DNA of 6,795 nucleotides, taken from Methyloceanibacter sp. (GTDB lineage: Bacteria; Pseudomonadota; Alphaproteobacteria; Rhizobiales; Methyloligellaceae). The translations under genes and the position numbers were made by a program. Under the pieces are notes generated by a model. The model did not search any database and was not told where the DNA came from. It saw nothing but the letters and a program-made list of their open reading frames with translations. The DNA is taken from contig JALHTP010000499.1 of NCBI GenBank assembly GCA_022865725.1, positions 1-6,795 of the forward strand, in the 5' to 3' direction. Below are positions 1 to 6,795 of the stretch, one piece after another. Within the stretch, counting starts at the first letter, position 1. The number at the start of each line of letters is the position of its first letter.

Positions 1-1855
<1,855 letters not shown>

Positions 1856-1859
<4 letters not shown>

Positions 1860-2545
1860 TGGAGCGTCTCCATGAGCGAGAGGAACAGCTTGGCGCCGTC
1901 GGTGCCGCCGAGCGCCGGATCGGCAAGCCGTTCGGGATGCGGCATCAGCCCGAGCACAGTCCCAGTCTCGTTGTAGATGCCGGCGATATTGTTGCGCGAG
2001 CCGTTCGGATTGGCGTCCGCGGTGATCTCGCCGCTTGCGCCGCAATAACGGAAGGCGACGCGGCCTTCGCCTTCGAGCCGGGCTAGCGTCGCCTCGTCGG
2101 CGAAATAGCTGCCGTCTTTATGCGCGATGGGAAATCTCACCACCTCGCCCTTGGCGTAGCGGCGCGTATAGGCCGAGTCGTTCCGCTCGACGCGAAGATG
2201 CACGTCCTTGCAGATGAATTTCAGCGTGGCGTTGCGCATCAACACCCCGGGCAACAGCCCCGCCTCGGTCAGCACCTGAAAGCCGTTGCAGATGCCGAGC
2301 ACGGGGGTCCCGGCGCGGGCGCGCGCGACCACCTCGCGCATCACCGGCGAATGCGCCGCCATGGCGCCCGAGCGGAGATAGTCGCCATAAGAGAAGCCGC
2401 CGGGGAGCACGATCAAATCGCTTTCCGGGATTACGCTGTCGCCGTGCCAGACCATGGCAGGCGCGTGCCCCGTGGCAGCCTGAAGCGCCACGGCGGCGTC
2501 GCGGTCGCAATTCGATCCTGGAAAGACGATCACGGCAGCTTTCAT
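1856..2545 (-). CDS. purQ: Phosphoribosylformylglycinamidine synthase subunit PurQ (glutaminase, FGAM synthase I)
   Basis: Class I glutamine amidotransferase of 229 residues that hydrolyses glutamine and passes ammonia to PurL in the PurS-PurQ-PurL complex. The N-terminus MKAAVIVFPGSNCDRD is typical of PurQ. The oxyanion-strand region LPGGFSYGDYLRSG spans residues 47-60. The nucleophile elbow LGICNGFQ carries Cys86, and MPHPER supplies His203 and Glu205, so the triad is complete. Length matches the family (about 220-230). The ATG at 2545 is preceded by only a weak Shine-Dalgarno (GGA, 5-base spacing). The stop overlaps the proposed purL start, while 128 bp separate purQ from purS upstream, and that gap holds a palindromic repeat. 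Function is secure. Confidence 0.98.
1868..1871 (-). promoter_or_regulatory. Ribosome binding site supporting the TTG start of purL
   Basis: GGAG on the minus strand lies inside the last codons of purQ, with 8 bases between it and the TTG at 1859-1857. It is the only good Shine-Dalgarno match near the purL N-terminus and supports initiation at the rare TTG rather than at a missed upstream ATG. Confidence 0.55.
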
Positions 2546-2565
2546 GCCTGTCCAATCTCTGCCGC

Positions 2566-2641
2566 GTCATCGCCTGGCTTGACCGGGCGATCCAGTAACC
2601 GCGGGCATTGATTACTGGATGCCCGCCTTCGCGGGCATGAC
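2566..2641. repeat. Interspersed palindromic repeat, copy 1 (between purS and purQ)
   Basis: A 76-bp element bounded by GTCAT and ATGAC. The left hairpin pairs ATCGCCTGG (2569-2577) with CCGGGCGAT (2583-2591) around loop CTTGA, 9 bp with one G-T wobble. The inner stem pairs ATCCAGTAA (2590-2598) perfectly with TTACTGGAT (2612-2620). The right hairpin pairs ATGCCCGC (2619-2626) perfectly with GCGGGCAT (2631-2638) around CTTC. It has the same architecture as the element at 6033-6120. There is no T-run, so it is not a standard terminator, but transcribed within the pur mRNA it should fold strongly. I infer it is a REP-like non-coding repeat. Confidence 0.82.
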
Positions 2642-2673
2642 AATCGCTTCAATGACGAAGGGGTACCAACCAG

Positions 2674-2919
2674 CTAAGCCGCCTCGAGCTCATAGGCGTA
2701 GTTCTCGATGATGGTGTTGGCGAGAAGCTGCTCGCACATGCGCTCCACTTCGGCGCGGGCTTTTGCCGGATCGCTCTCCGCCACCTCGACCTCGATATAT
2801 TTACCCTGGCGCACGGTGCCAACCGCGCCGAAGCCGAGTGCATGCAGCGCGCCGGCGATGGCCTTGCCTTGCGGATCGAGCACGCCTTGCTTCAGCGTGA
2901 TGGTGATGCGCGCCTTCAT
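2674..2919 (-). CDS. purS: Phosphoribosylformylglycinamidine synthase subunit PurS
   Basis: Small structural subunit (81 residues) of three-part FGAM synthase; PurS dimers hold PurL and PurQ together and are thought to help ammonia transfer. The protein begins MKARITITLKQGVLDPQGKA and carries the family hallmarks: GVLDPQGKAIAGAL (residues 12-25), VRQGKYIEVEV (36-46) and a C-terminal CEQLLANTIIENY (62-74). Length matches the family (about 80). The ATG at 2919 lies 19 bases after the purC stop, so the two are co-transcribed. The Shine-Dalgarno is poor (GAGA close to the start), which fits translation depending partly on purC. The frame stays open upstream through purC, but that extension encodes nothing PurS-like. 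Confidence 0.96.
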   Translation of the reverse strand: MKARITITLKQGVLDPQGKAIAGALHALGFGAVGTVRQGKYIEVEVAESDPAKARAEVERMCEQLLANTIIENYAYELEAA

Positions 2920-2938
2920 GCTCTCGTCGTCGCCTGAC

Positions 2939-3709
2939 CTATTTCGAGCGCACCAGCACCGGCCCCGAGCGCGCCCGCGTCGGATTGTCGACATGCAGCC
3001 CGAGCCGGCGGGCGACCTCCTGATAGGCCTCGACCAGGCCGCCCAGGTCGCGGCGGAAACGGTCCTTGTCGAGCTTGTTCTGCGTCTCGATGTCCCACAG
3101 CCGGCAGCAATCGGGCGAAATCTCGTCGGCGAGCACGATGCGCATCTGGTCGTTCTCCCAGAGCCTGCCGAACTCGCATTTGAAGTCCACGAGCTTGATG
3201 CCCACGCCGAGAAATAGGCCGGAGAGGAAGTCGTTGATGCGGAGCGCGAGCGACATGACGTCGTCGATCTCCTGCGGCGTGGCCCAACCGAAAGCGGTGA
3301 TGTGCTCCTCGGTGACCATCGGATCGCCGAGCTGGTCGCTCTTGTAATAGAACTCGACAATCGAGCGGGGCAGCGCGGTGCCCTCATCGATGCCAAGCCG
3401 TGTCGAGAGCGACCCGGCGGCGACGTTGCGCACCACCACTTCGAGCGGGATGATCTCGACCTCGCGGATCAGCTGCTCGCGCATATTCAGCCGCTTGATG
3501 AAATGCGTCGGCACGCCGACCTCTCCGAGCTTGAGGAACAGATACTCGGAGATGCGGTTATTGAGGACGCCCTTGCCCTCGATCTTGTCGTGCTTCTTGT
3601 TGTTGAAGGCGGTGGCGTCGTCCTTGAAATGCTGGATGAGCGTGCCGGGCTCGGGGCCTTCATAGAGGATCTTGGCCTTGCCTTCGTATACTTTCCGGCG
3701 GCGGTTCAT
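2939..3709 (-). CDS. purC: Phosphoribosylaminoimidazole-succinocarboxamide synthase (SAICAR synthetase)
   Basis: PurC joins CAIR and aspartate using ATP to give SAICAR, the substrate PurB later cleaves to AICAR. The 256-residue product starts MNRRRKVYEGKAKILYEG, with the usual YEGKAK nucleotide-binding N-terminus (residues 8-13). Both family signatures are present: PLEVVVRNVAAGS (88-100) and LVDFKCEFG (173-181), followed by DEISPD (195-200) and LDKDRFRRDLGG near the C-terminus. The start at 3709 is chosen because homologues begin MNRRR and AGGA lies 7 bases upstream. An in-frame ATG at 3778 would add 23 residues with no family resemblance. A short C-terminal tail of about 17 residues after RRLGL looks variable. 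It is the first gene of the minus-strand pur operon and is divergent from the zeta inhibitor. Confidence 0.98.
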   Translation of the reverse strand: MNRRRKVYEGKAKILYEGPEPGTLIQHFKDDATAFNNKKHDKIEGKGVLNNRISEYLFLKLGEVGVPTHFIKRLNMREQLIREVEIIPLEVVVRNVAAGSLSTRLGIDEGTALPRSIVEFYYKSDQLGDPMVTEEHITAFGWATPQEIDDVMSLALRINDFLSGLFLGVGIKLVDFKCEFGRLWENDQMRIVLADEISPDCCRLWDIETQNKLDKDRFRRDLGGLVEAYQEVARRLGLHVDNPTRARSGPVLVRSK

Positions 3710-3716
3710 GCTTGGT

Positions 3717-3720
3717 TCCT
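3717..3720 (-). promoter_or_regulatory. Ribosome binding site of purC, fixing the start
   Basis: AGGA on the minus strand stands 7 bases before the ATG at 3709. It supports the 256-residue PurC rather than the longer in-frame start at 3778. Confidence 0.65.
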
Positions 3721-3830
3721 CACTCAGGGCTGGCTTGACTACTGACAAACGCGCCAAATGCGCGGGCGATAGGCTCACTCTAGGCCGCGCGCCCTATACA
3801 CATTGCCATTGCCGGAATCGATTCAAGGGG

Positions 3831-3946
3831 TCTTGGGCCGACCTTAGCGTAAGGGGAGGGGGCGTACAATGTTTGGTGGGACGCAGGCAGTTTGTCCCCG
3901 AATCTGTTGATTTTCAGGCTCTCGGGCGCTATCCCTCGGCCCAAGA
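3831..3946. other. Widely spaced perfect 11-bp inverted repeat enclosing 94 bases; possible structured leader or small RNA
   Basis: TCTTGGGCCGA at 3831-3841 is the exact reverse complement of 3936-3946. Between the arms are further small self-complementary pieces: CCTTA/TAAGG at 3842-3854, directly against the left arm; CCCGA (3897-3901) with TCGGG (3922-3926); and AATC/GATT inside that. The nested arrangement could be an RNA with a closing stem, or paired operator sites. I recognise no known riboswitch or 6S RNA signature. If transcription starts just after TACAAT (3865-3870), the left arm would lie outside that transcript, which weakens the leader reading. Function unknown. Confidence 0.35.
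3865..3870 (+). promoter_or_regulatory. Candidate -10 box (TACAAT) for the zeta-inhibitor operon
   Basis: TACAAT differs from the sigma-70 -10 consensus at one base and is the best match in the region. No good -35 is seen at 16-18 bp: CCTTAG at 3842-3847 (17-bp spacing) is weak and sits in a small hairpin. If used, transcription would begin near 3877 and leave a leader of about 140 bases. Confidence 0.3.
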
Positions 3947-3998
3947 GGGGCGAAGTTTCCCCAGGATTTCTCAAGGTTTCCCCCGAATCGAGAGGGGC

Positions 3999-4005
3999 AA
4001 GGAGG
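3999..4005 (+). promoter_or_regulatory. Strong ribosome binding site of the zeta-inhibitor gene
   Basis: AAGGAGG matches the anti-Shine-Dalgarno completely. It is 12 bases from the ATG at 4018, longer than the usual 5-9. No in-frame start lies closer, and homologues begin at this Met, so the start is kept. Confidence 0.6.
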
Positions 4006-4017
4006 CGTGAAAGCCAG

Positions 4018-4347
4018 ATGACAAGTTTCGAGGAGCGCGAGAAGGGTTTCGAACGAAAATTCGCCCATGACGAGGAGCTCAAGTTTAAGGCGACCGCCCG
4101 GCGGAACCGGCTGCTTGGCCTTTGGGCGGCCGAGCAGATGGGCGTGACCGGAGACGCGGCCCAAGCCTATGCCCGCGAGGTGATCAAGGCCGATCTGGCC
4201 GAGCCCGGCGAGGAGGATCTATTCCGCAAGCTCAGGGCCGATTTCGACGCCAAGGGCGTCAGTCAGTCCGACCACCAGATCAGGCACAAGATGGCGGATC
4301 TAATGGGCGAGGCGCTCGGTCAGATCGAATCCGAAGCCAAGGCGTGA
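4018..4347 (+). CDS. F1Fo-ATP synthase inhibitor subunit zeta (DUF1476 family)
   Basis: Protein of 109 residues matching the alphaproteobacterial DUF1476 family, now known as the ATPase inhibitor zeta subunit from work on Paracoccus denitrificans. There the N-terminal segment enters the F1 head and blocks ATP hydrolysis. Characteristic features seen here are MTSFEEREKGFERKFAHDEE at the N-terminus, FKATARRNRLLGLWAAE (about residues 23-39), YAREVIKADL, the acidic GEEDLFRKLRADFDAKGV, and DHQIRHKMADLM near the C-terminus. Length and helical, charged composition fit the family; no membrane segment or signal peptide, so cytoplasmic. The frame is open back to 3892, but the added residues are unlike the family. 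It is divergent from purC, and the aldolase gene follows after 8 bp. Family work suggests inhibitory strength varies between lineages, so activity here is inferred, not shown. Confidence 0.92.
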   Translation: MTSFEEREKGFERKFAHDEELKFKATARRNRLLGLWAAEQMGVTGDAAQAYAREVIKADLAEPGEEDLFRKLRADFDAKGVSQSDHQIRHKMADLMGEALGQIESEAKA

Positions 4348-4355
4348 GCGGCTTC

Positions 4356-5114
4356 ATGCGCGAAGACCGTTTCCGCACGGCGGCGAAAGAGCACCGCACC
4401 CTGTTCAACGCCTGGCTCACCCTCAACAACCCTTTCCTCATCGAGCTGATCGGCGAGGCGGGCTGGGACTGCCTCACCATCGACCAGCAGCATGGGGTTG
4501 GCGGCAACGAGGCCTTGCTCGGCTGCCTCACCGCCGCCCGCGCCTGCGGGTTGCCGGCCATCGTGCGGGTGGCGGAGAACGATCCAGGGCTGATCGGCCG
4601 CGCGCTCGACGCCGGCGCGCAAGGCATCATGTGCCCGCTGATCGGGAACGTCGAGGACGCGGAAGCCTTCGTGCGGGCGGTGAAATATCCGCCGCTTGGA
4701 CAGCGCAGCTGGGGCCCTTACCGCGCCAAGCTCGGTCATGCGGGGGACTATTTCACCACCGCCAACGATTGGACCATCGCCTGTCCTCAGATCGAGACCA
4801 AAGGCGCGCTCGATCAGCTCGATGAAATACTCGCGCTGGACGGGGTCGACATGGTCTGCTTCGGGCCGAACGATCTCTCGGTAGCCCTGACCGGGCGGCT
4901 CGACATCTGGGCGCCGGAGGTCCAGGAGGCCATGACTCTGGTTCTGAGCAAATGCCGCGAGATGTCTGTGATCTCTCTGATTTTTGCCAACGATTCCGAC
5001 TACGCCAAGCCGCGCGTGGCGGAAGGGTGGGACGTGGTCGCGGTCGGCACCGACGCCGGCTGGTTCTCCAAAGCCGCGGCGGAGATCAAAGCCGTAGCCA
5101 CCAGCAAGTCTTAA
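4356..5114 (+). CDS. HpcH/HpaI-family aldolase (class II, metal-dependent 2-oxo acid aldolase type)
   Basis: A 252-residue TIM-barrel enzyme of the HpcH/HpaI aldolase / citrate lyase family, which typically cleave or form 2-keto-3-deoxy or 4-hydroxy-2-oxo acids to give pyruvate. The expected active-site positions are present: His46 in TIDQQHG (catalytic base), Arg71 in IVRV (substrate carboxylate), Glu147 in PQIET and Asp173 in FGPNDLS (metal ligands). ALDAGAQGIMCP (83-94) and YPPLGQRSWGP (111-121) are also typical. The start ATG at 4356 gives the usual MRExRFR N-terminus. A GTG at 4344 overlapping the zeta stop (GTGA) would add four residues and cannot be excluded. Neither has a strong Shine-Dalgarno, so coupling to zeta translation is likely. 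QQHG differs from the EHxP form of HpaI and GarL; the substrate cannot be named. Confidence 0.9.
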   Translation: MREDRFRTAAKEHRTLFNAWLTLNNPFLIELIGEAGWDCLTIDQQHGVGGNEALLGCLTAARACGLPAIVRVAENDPGLIGRALDAGAQGIMCPLIGNVEDAEAFVRAVKYPPLGQRSWGPYRAKLGHAGDYFTTANDWTIACPQIETKGALDQLDEILALDGVDMVCFGPNDLSVALTGRLDIWAPEVQEAMTLVLSKCREMSVISLIFANDSDYAKPRVAEGWDVVAVGTDAGWFSKAAAEIKAVATSKS

Positions 5115-5157
5115 GCTGACGCTCGGCCCGCGCTGTGCCAAGATAGGCCAAGCGGGT

Positions 5158-5164
5158 AGGGGGG
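5158..5164 (+). promoter_or_regulatory. Ribosome binding site of the small secreted protein
   Basis: The purine run AGGGGGG lies 6 bases before the ATG at 5171. It supports this start and argues that the small frame is translated. Confidence 0.5.
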
Positions 5165-5170
5165 CCTTCC

Positions 5171-5482
5171 ATGCGGCTGCTGATTCAAGGTTTGATGATT
5201 GTTCTTGCGCTTGGGCTTTGCTCGGGCGCCGCCGAGGCCGGCCCTCGTGGGGCAGGCTATGCGGATGAGCGAGGCCTCATCCCGGTCTACCCGCCTTATC
5301 CCTACCGCTCGGGTTATTACCCCAAGGCCGACTGGTATTTCGACCTCCCGCCTTACGCCGCGGTCGTTCCGTCCTTCTATCGCAAGCGCTATTTCATGAT
5401 GGCGCAAGAGCGGAACCGCTATCGCTACATGCCGCATATCTTCCACGGCTATAGCGACGACGGCGACGAGTCGCTCAAATAG
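5171..5482 (+). CDS. Small tyrosine/proline-rich secreted protein of unknown function
   Basis: A 103-residue protein I do not recognise. Residues 1-23 form a clear Sec signal peptide: MR, a hydrophobic core LLIQGLMIVLALGL, and AEA before Gly24 as a signal peptidase I site. Cys17 lies in LGLC, which lacks the small residue before Cys that a lipobox needs, so a lipoprotein is unlikely. The predicted mature part is 80 residues with 13 Tyr (16%) and about 10 Pro, including VYPPYPYRSGYYP near its N-terminus, arginine-rich FYRKRYF and RNRYRYMP in the middle, and an acidic tail DDGDE. No second membrane segment. The composition suggests a periplasmic or surface-associated protein, possibly partly unfolded. 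It starts 56 bp after the aldolase stop without an evident terminator, so it may share its transcript. Codon use resembles the neighbours. Confidence 0.7.
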   Translation: MRLLIQGLMIVLALGLCSGAAEAGPRGAGYADERGLIPVYPPYPYRSGYYPKADWYFDLPPYAAVVPSFYRKRYFMMAQERNRYRYMPHIFHGYSDDGDESLK

Positions 5483-5579
5483 GGCTCGCGCAACTCCCCT
5501 GTGCATCAAATCCAGTGAATCGTTGCGGCCCCTGTCCCCGTAGATAGACTCTGACCGGACCTCGCCTGCCACGAGCAGC

Positions 5580-5999
5580 ACTGATCTCGATGACAGTTTC
5601 TCTGGTTCTGTTTTCCCCGTCGACCGCTATGCGACCGAAATCGGCTTGCTCACGACCGTGACCGGGCGCCTCGGCTATGCGCAGGATCGCTGGCTGGTTT
5701 ACGCCAAAGGCGGCTGGGCCGGCGCCGATATCGAGCTCACTTTGTTTGATACGGAGAGTCAGGTCCGCGCGCATTCAGACGAGTGGGCCGACGGCTGGAC
5801 CATCGGCGGCGGAGCCGAATATGCCTTCGGAAAGAGCCTCTCGCTCGGAGTGGAATACGACTATGCCGATCTCGGCACCGGCCGCTTGACCACGCGCTGC
5901 AACTGTCCGTCAGGGGTCGGGGGAGGGACGCCGGTCGTCGACGCCGACATCGCCATCCAATCGCTCACCGGGCGGCTCAACTACCGCTTCGGCAGATAG
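5580..5999 (+). pseudogene. Remnant (C-terminal half) of an Omp25/Omp31-like outer-membrane beta-barrel protein
   Basis: Reading in frame from about 5580 gives residues DLDDSFSG, then TVTGRLGYAQDRWLVYAKGGWAGADIEL, GWTIGGGAEYAFGKSLSLGVEYDYADLG and a C-terminal LTGRLNYRFGR. This alternating aromatic pattern is the second half of the small outer-membrane beta-barrel family widespread in Hyphomicrobiales (usually over 200 residues with a signal peptide). Going upstream the frame meets TAG at 5541-5543, and no in-frame ATG or GTG precedes the barrel motifs. The only start-like codon, TTG at 5646, has no ribosome binding site and would yield a protein without export signal. The other frames between 5483 and 5580 show no missing N-terminal half, so the 5' part looks deleted rather than frameshifted. 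A short expressed fragment or assembly error remains possible. Confidence 0.7.
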
Positions 6000-6032
6000 G
6001 GCGCACGTCCCAAGGCAACGAGATAGTCGCTC

Positions 6033-6120
6033 GTCATGGCCGGGCTTGTCCCGGCCATCCACGTCTTAGCGCATCAGCTTGCGGCAATTCGTGGATGCCC
6101 GTCACGAGGCCGGGCATGAC
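6033..6120. repeat. Interspersed palindromic repeat, copy 2 (between the OMP remnant and purB)
   Basis: An 88-bp element bounded by GTCAT and ATGAC, like the one at 2566-2641. The left hairpin pairs ATGGCCGGG (6036-6044) perfectly with CCCGGCCAT (6050-6058) around CTTGT. The inner stem pairs ATCCACG (6057-6063) with CGTGGAT (6090-6096). The right hairpin pairs ATGCCCG (6095-6101) with CGGGCAT (6111-6117). It lies between convergent genes, 20 bp past the purB stop, where it could mark mRNA 3' ends from both sides. No T-run is present, so it is not scored as a terminator. Confidence 0.82.
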
Positions 6121-6140
6121 GGACTTACATTTGGATGAGG

Positions 6141-6795
6141 TCAGCTTGCTCCGAACACGCGGGCGAAGATCGTGTCCACATGCTTCAGATGGTAGCCGAG
6201 GTCGAACTGGGTGCGCATCGCATCGGGCGTCAGCGCCTTGGTCACATCCTTGTCGGCCAGGAGCGCCTCGAGGAAATCGGCCCCGTCCTCCCAGACCCGC
6301 ATGGCGTTGCGCTGCACCAATCGGTAGGCCTCCTCGCGCGGCACGCCGGCTTCCGTCAGGGCCAGCAACACGCGCTGCGAATGGATGAGCCCGCCGAGGC
6401 GGTCGAGATTGAGGCGCATGCGCTCGGGGTAGACCAACAGGTCCTTGACGAGCCCCGAGAGCCGCGACAGCGCGAAATCGAGCGCGATGGTGGCGTCGGG
6501 CCCGATCACCCGCTCGACCGAGGAGTGGGAGATGTCGCGCTCGTGCCAGAGCGCCACGTCCTCCAGCGCCGGCATCACATAGGCGCGCACCACGCGGGCA
6601 AGGCCGGTCAAATTCTCCGACAGCACCGGGTTCCGCTTATGCGGCATGGCCGAGGAGCCCTTCTGGCCCGGGCTGAAATACTCCTCGGCTTCGAGCACCT
6701 CGGTCCGCTGCAAATGCCTGATCTCGGTCGCGAGCCGCTCGACCGAGCTTGCCACCACGCCGAGCGTGGCGAAGTACATGGCGTGCCGGTCGCGC
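6141..6795 (-). CDS. purB: Adenylosuccinate lyase, C-terminal half (N-terminus beyond the window)
   Basis: Fumarase/aspartase-superfamily lyase acting twice in purine synthesis: SAICAR to AICAR plus fumarate, and adenylosuccinate to AMP plus fumarate. The 217 visible residues are about half of the usual 435. They contain the superfamily signature GSSAMPHKRNP (DNA about 6627-6659), whose flexible loop carries the catalytic serine. Adenylosuccinate lyase-specific stretches are RDRHAMYFATLG at the window edge, FSPGQKGSSAMPHKRNP, LWHERDISHSSVERVIGPD and GGLIHSQRVLLALTEAG. The frame is open through the right edge, so the ATG at 6779 is internal, not a start. The TGA at 6143-6141 ends the protein at FARVFGAS. 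It reads towards the outer-membrane remnant and is not contiguous with the purCSQL operon. Nothing damaged is seen. Confidence 0.97.
   Translation of the reverse strand, partial: RDRHAMYFATLGVVASSVERLATEIRHLQRTEVLEAEEYFSPGQKGSSAMPHKRNPVLSENLTGLARVVRAYVMPALEDVALWHERDISHSSVERVIGPDATIALDFALSRLSGLVKDLLVYPERMRLNLDRLGGLIHSQRVLLALTEAGVPREEAYRLVQRNAMRVWEDGADFLEALLADKDVTKALTPDAMRTQFDLGYHLKHVDTIFARVFGAS

Larger units (their letters stand above)
3710..4017. promoter_or_regulatory. Divergent control region between purC and the zeta-inhibitor gene
   Basis: A 308-bp stretch without a convincing gene, which must contain the promoters for the minus-strand pur operon and the plus-strand zeta gene. Visible structure: a perfect 10-bp palindrome GAATCGATTC at 3815-3824; a widely spaced 11-bp inverted repeat (3831-3841 and 3936-3946); a small hairpin CCTTA-GCG-TAAGG at 3842-3854; a possible plus-strand -10 TACAAT at 3865-3870; and two GTTTCCCC motifs at 3955 and 3976, 21 bp apart, just before the zeta ribosome binding site. 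On the minus strand TTGAAT (3826-3821) and TATAGG (3798-3793) are the nearest promoter-like hexamers, but their 22-bp spacing is too long for confidence. The purC promoter is therefore not assigned. Confidence 0.6.

Noticed and set aside
2566..2641. An intrinsic terminator between purS and purQ
   Set aside because: Strong hairpins exist but no T-run follows, and the same element occurs elsewhere as a dispersed repeat; ending transcription here would cut off purQ and purL.
2920..3396. A long minus-strand frame upstream of and continuous with purS
   Set aside because: It lies over purC in another frame and is Ser/Arg-rich; PurS proteins begin at the MKARI equivalent and are about 80 residues.
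3710..3778. An N-terminal extension of PurC by 23 residues from an upstream ATG
   Set aside because: The extra residues do not resemble PurC, and the ATG at 3709 has its own AGGA and gives the standard MNRRR start.
3827..3862. A possible G-quadruplex from four G-runs
   Set aside because: Loops of about 6, 15 and 1 bases with one run of only three G make a stable fold doubtful, and the runs are unremarkable for such GC-rich DNA.
3892..4017. An N-terminal extension of the zeta protein by 42 residues
   Set aside because: Family members start at MTxFxxRE; a strong AAGGAGG immediately precedes that Met and lies within the proposed extension.
4320..5141. A 273-codon minus-strand frame opposite the aldolase
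   Set aside because: It is antisense to a gene with clear active-site motifs, and its product has no recognisable features.
5216..5230. A lipoprotein signal in the small secreted protein (LGLC)
   Set aside because: The residue before Cys is Leu rather than Gly, Ala or Ser, and a better signal peptidase I site (AEA) follows six residues later.

Overview
The window comes from a GC-rich alphaproteobacterium, most likely of the order Hyphomicrobiales (Rhizobiales). Four things point there: FGAM synthase split into PurS, PurQ and PurL; a DUF1476-type F1-ATPase inhibitor (zeta) divergent from purC; an Omp25/Omp31-like beta-barrel remnant; and interspersed palindromes of the GTCATGGCCGGGCTTGTCCCGGCCATCCACG type that I recall as common between genes in this order. 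Genus cannot be fixed from the sequence.

Layout. Positions 1-3709 hold a minus-strand purine operon read right to left: purC (SAICAR synthetase), purS, purQ and purL (the three FGAM synthase parts). purL runs off the left edge, so its C-terminus is missing. A 76-bp palindromic repeat lies between purS and purQ, and purL appears to start at a TTG that overlaps the purQ stop. Positions 3710-4017 are a 308-bp divergent control region with a widely spaced 11-bp inverted repeat and a 10-bp palindrome. On the plus strand follow the zeta inhibitor (4018-4347), an HpcH/HpaI-family aldolase 8 bp behind it (4356-5114), and a small tyrosine-rich secreted protein of unknown function (5171-5482). Next is a 5'-truncated outer-membrane beta-barrel gene (about 5580-5999), then a second palindromic repeat (6033-6120). 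The 3' half of purB (adenylosuccinate lyase) reads in from the right edge on the minus strand.

How the genes fit together. PurSQL make FGAM (step 4), PurC makes SAICAR and PurB cleaves it (a later pair of adjacent steps), so the minus-strand genes belong to one pathway, IMP/AMP synthesis. The zeta protein blocks ATP hydrolysis by F1Fo-ATP synthase; sharing a control region with purC places an adenylate-conserving regulator beside adenylate synthesis. The aldolase and secreted protein have no evident link to purines.

Most of the window is ordinary housekeeping sequence. I found no new defence, mobile or biosynthetic system. The parts most worth a second look are the divergent control region, the palindromic repeats (one inside the pur operon), the small secreted protein and the decayed outer-membrane gene.
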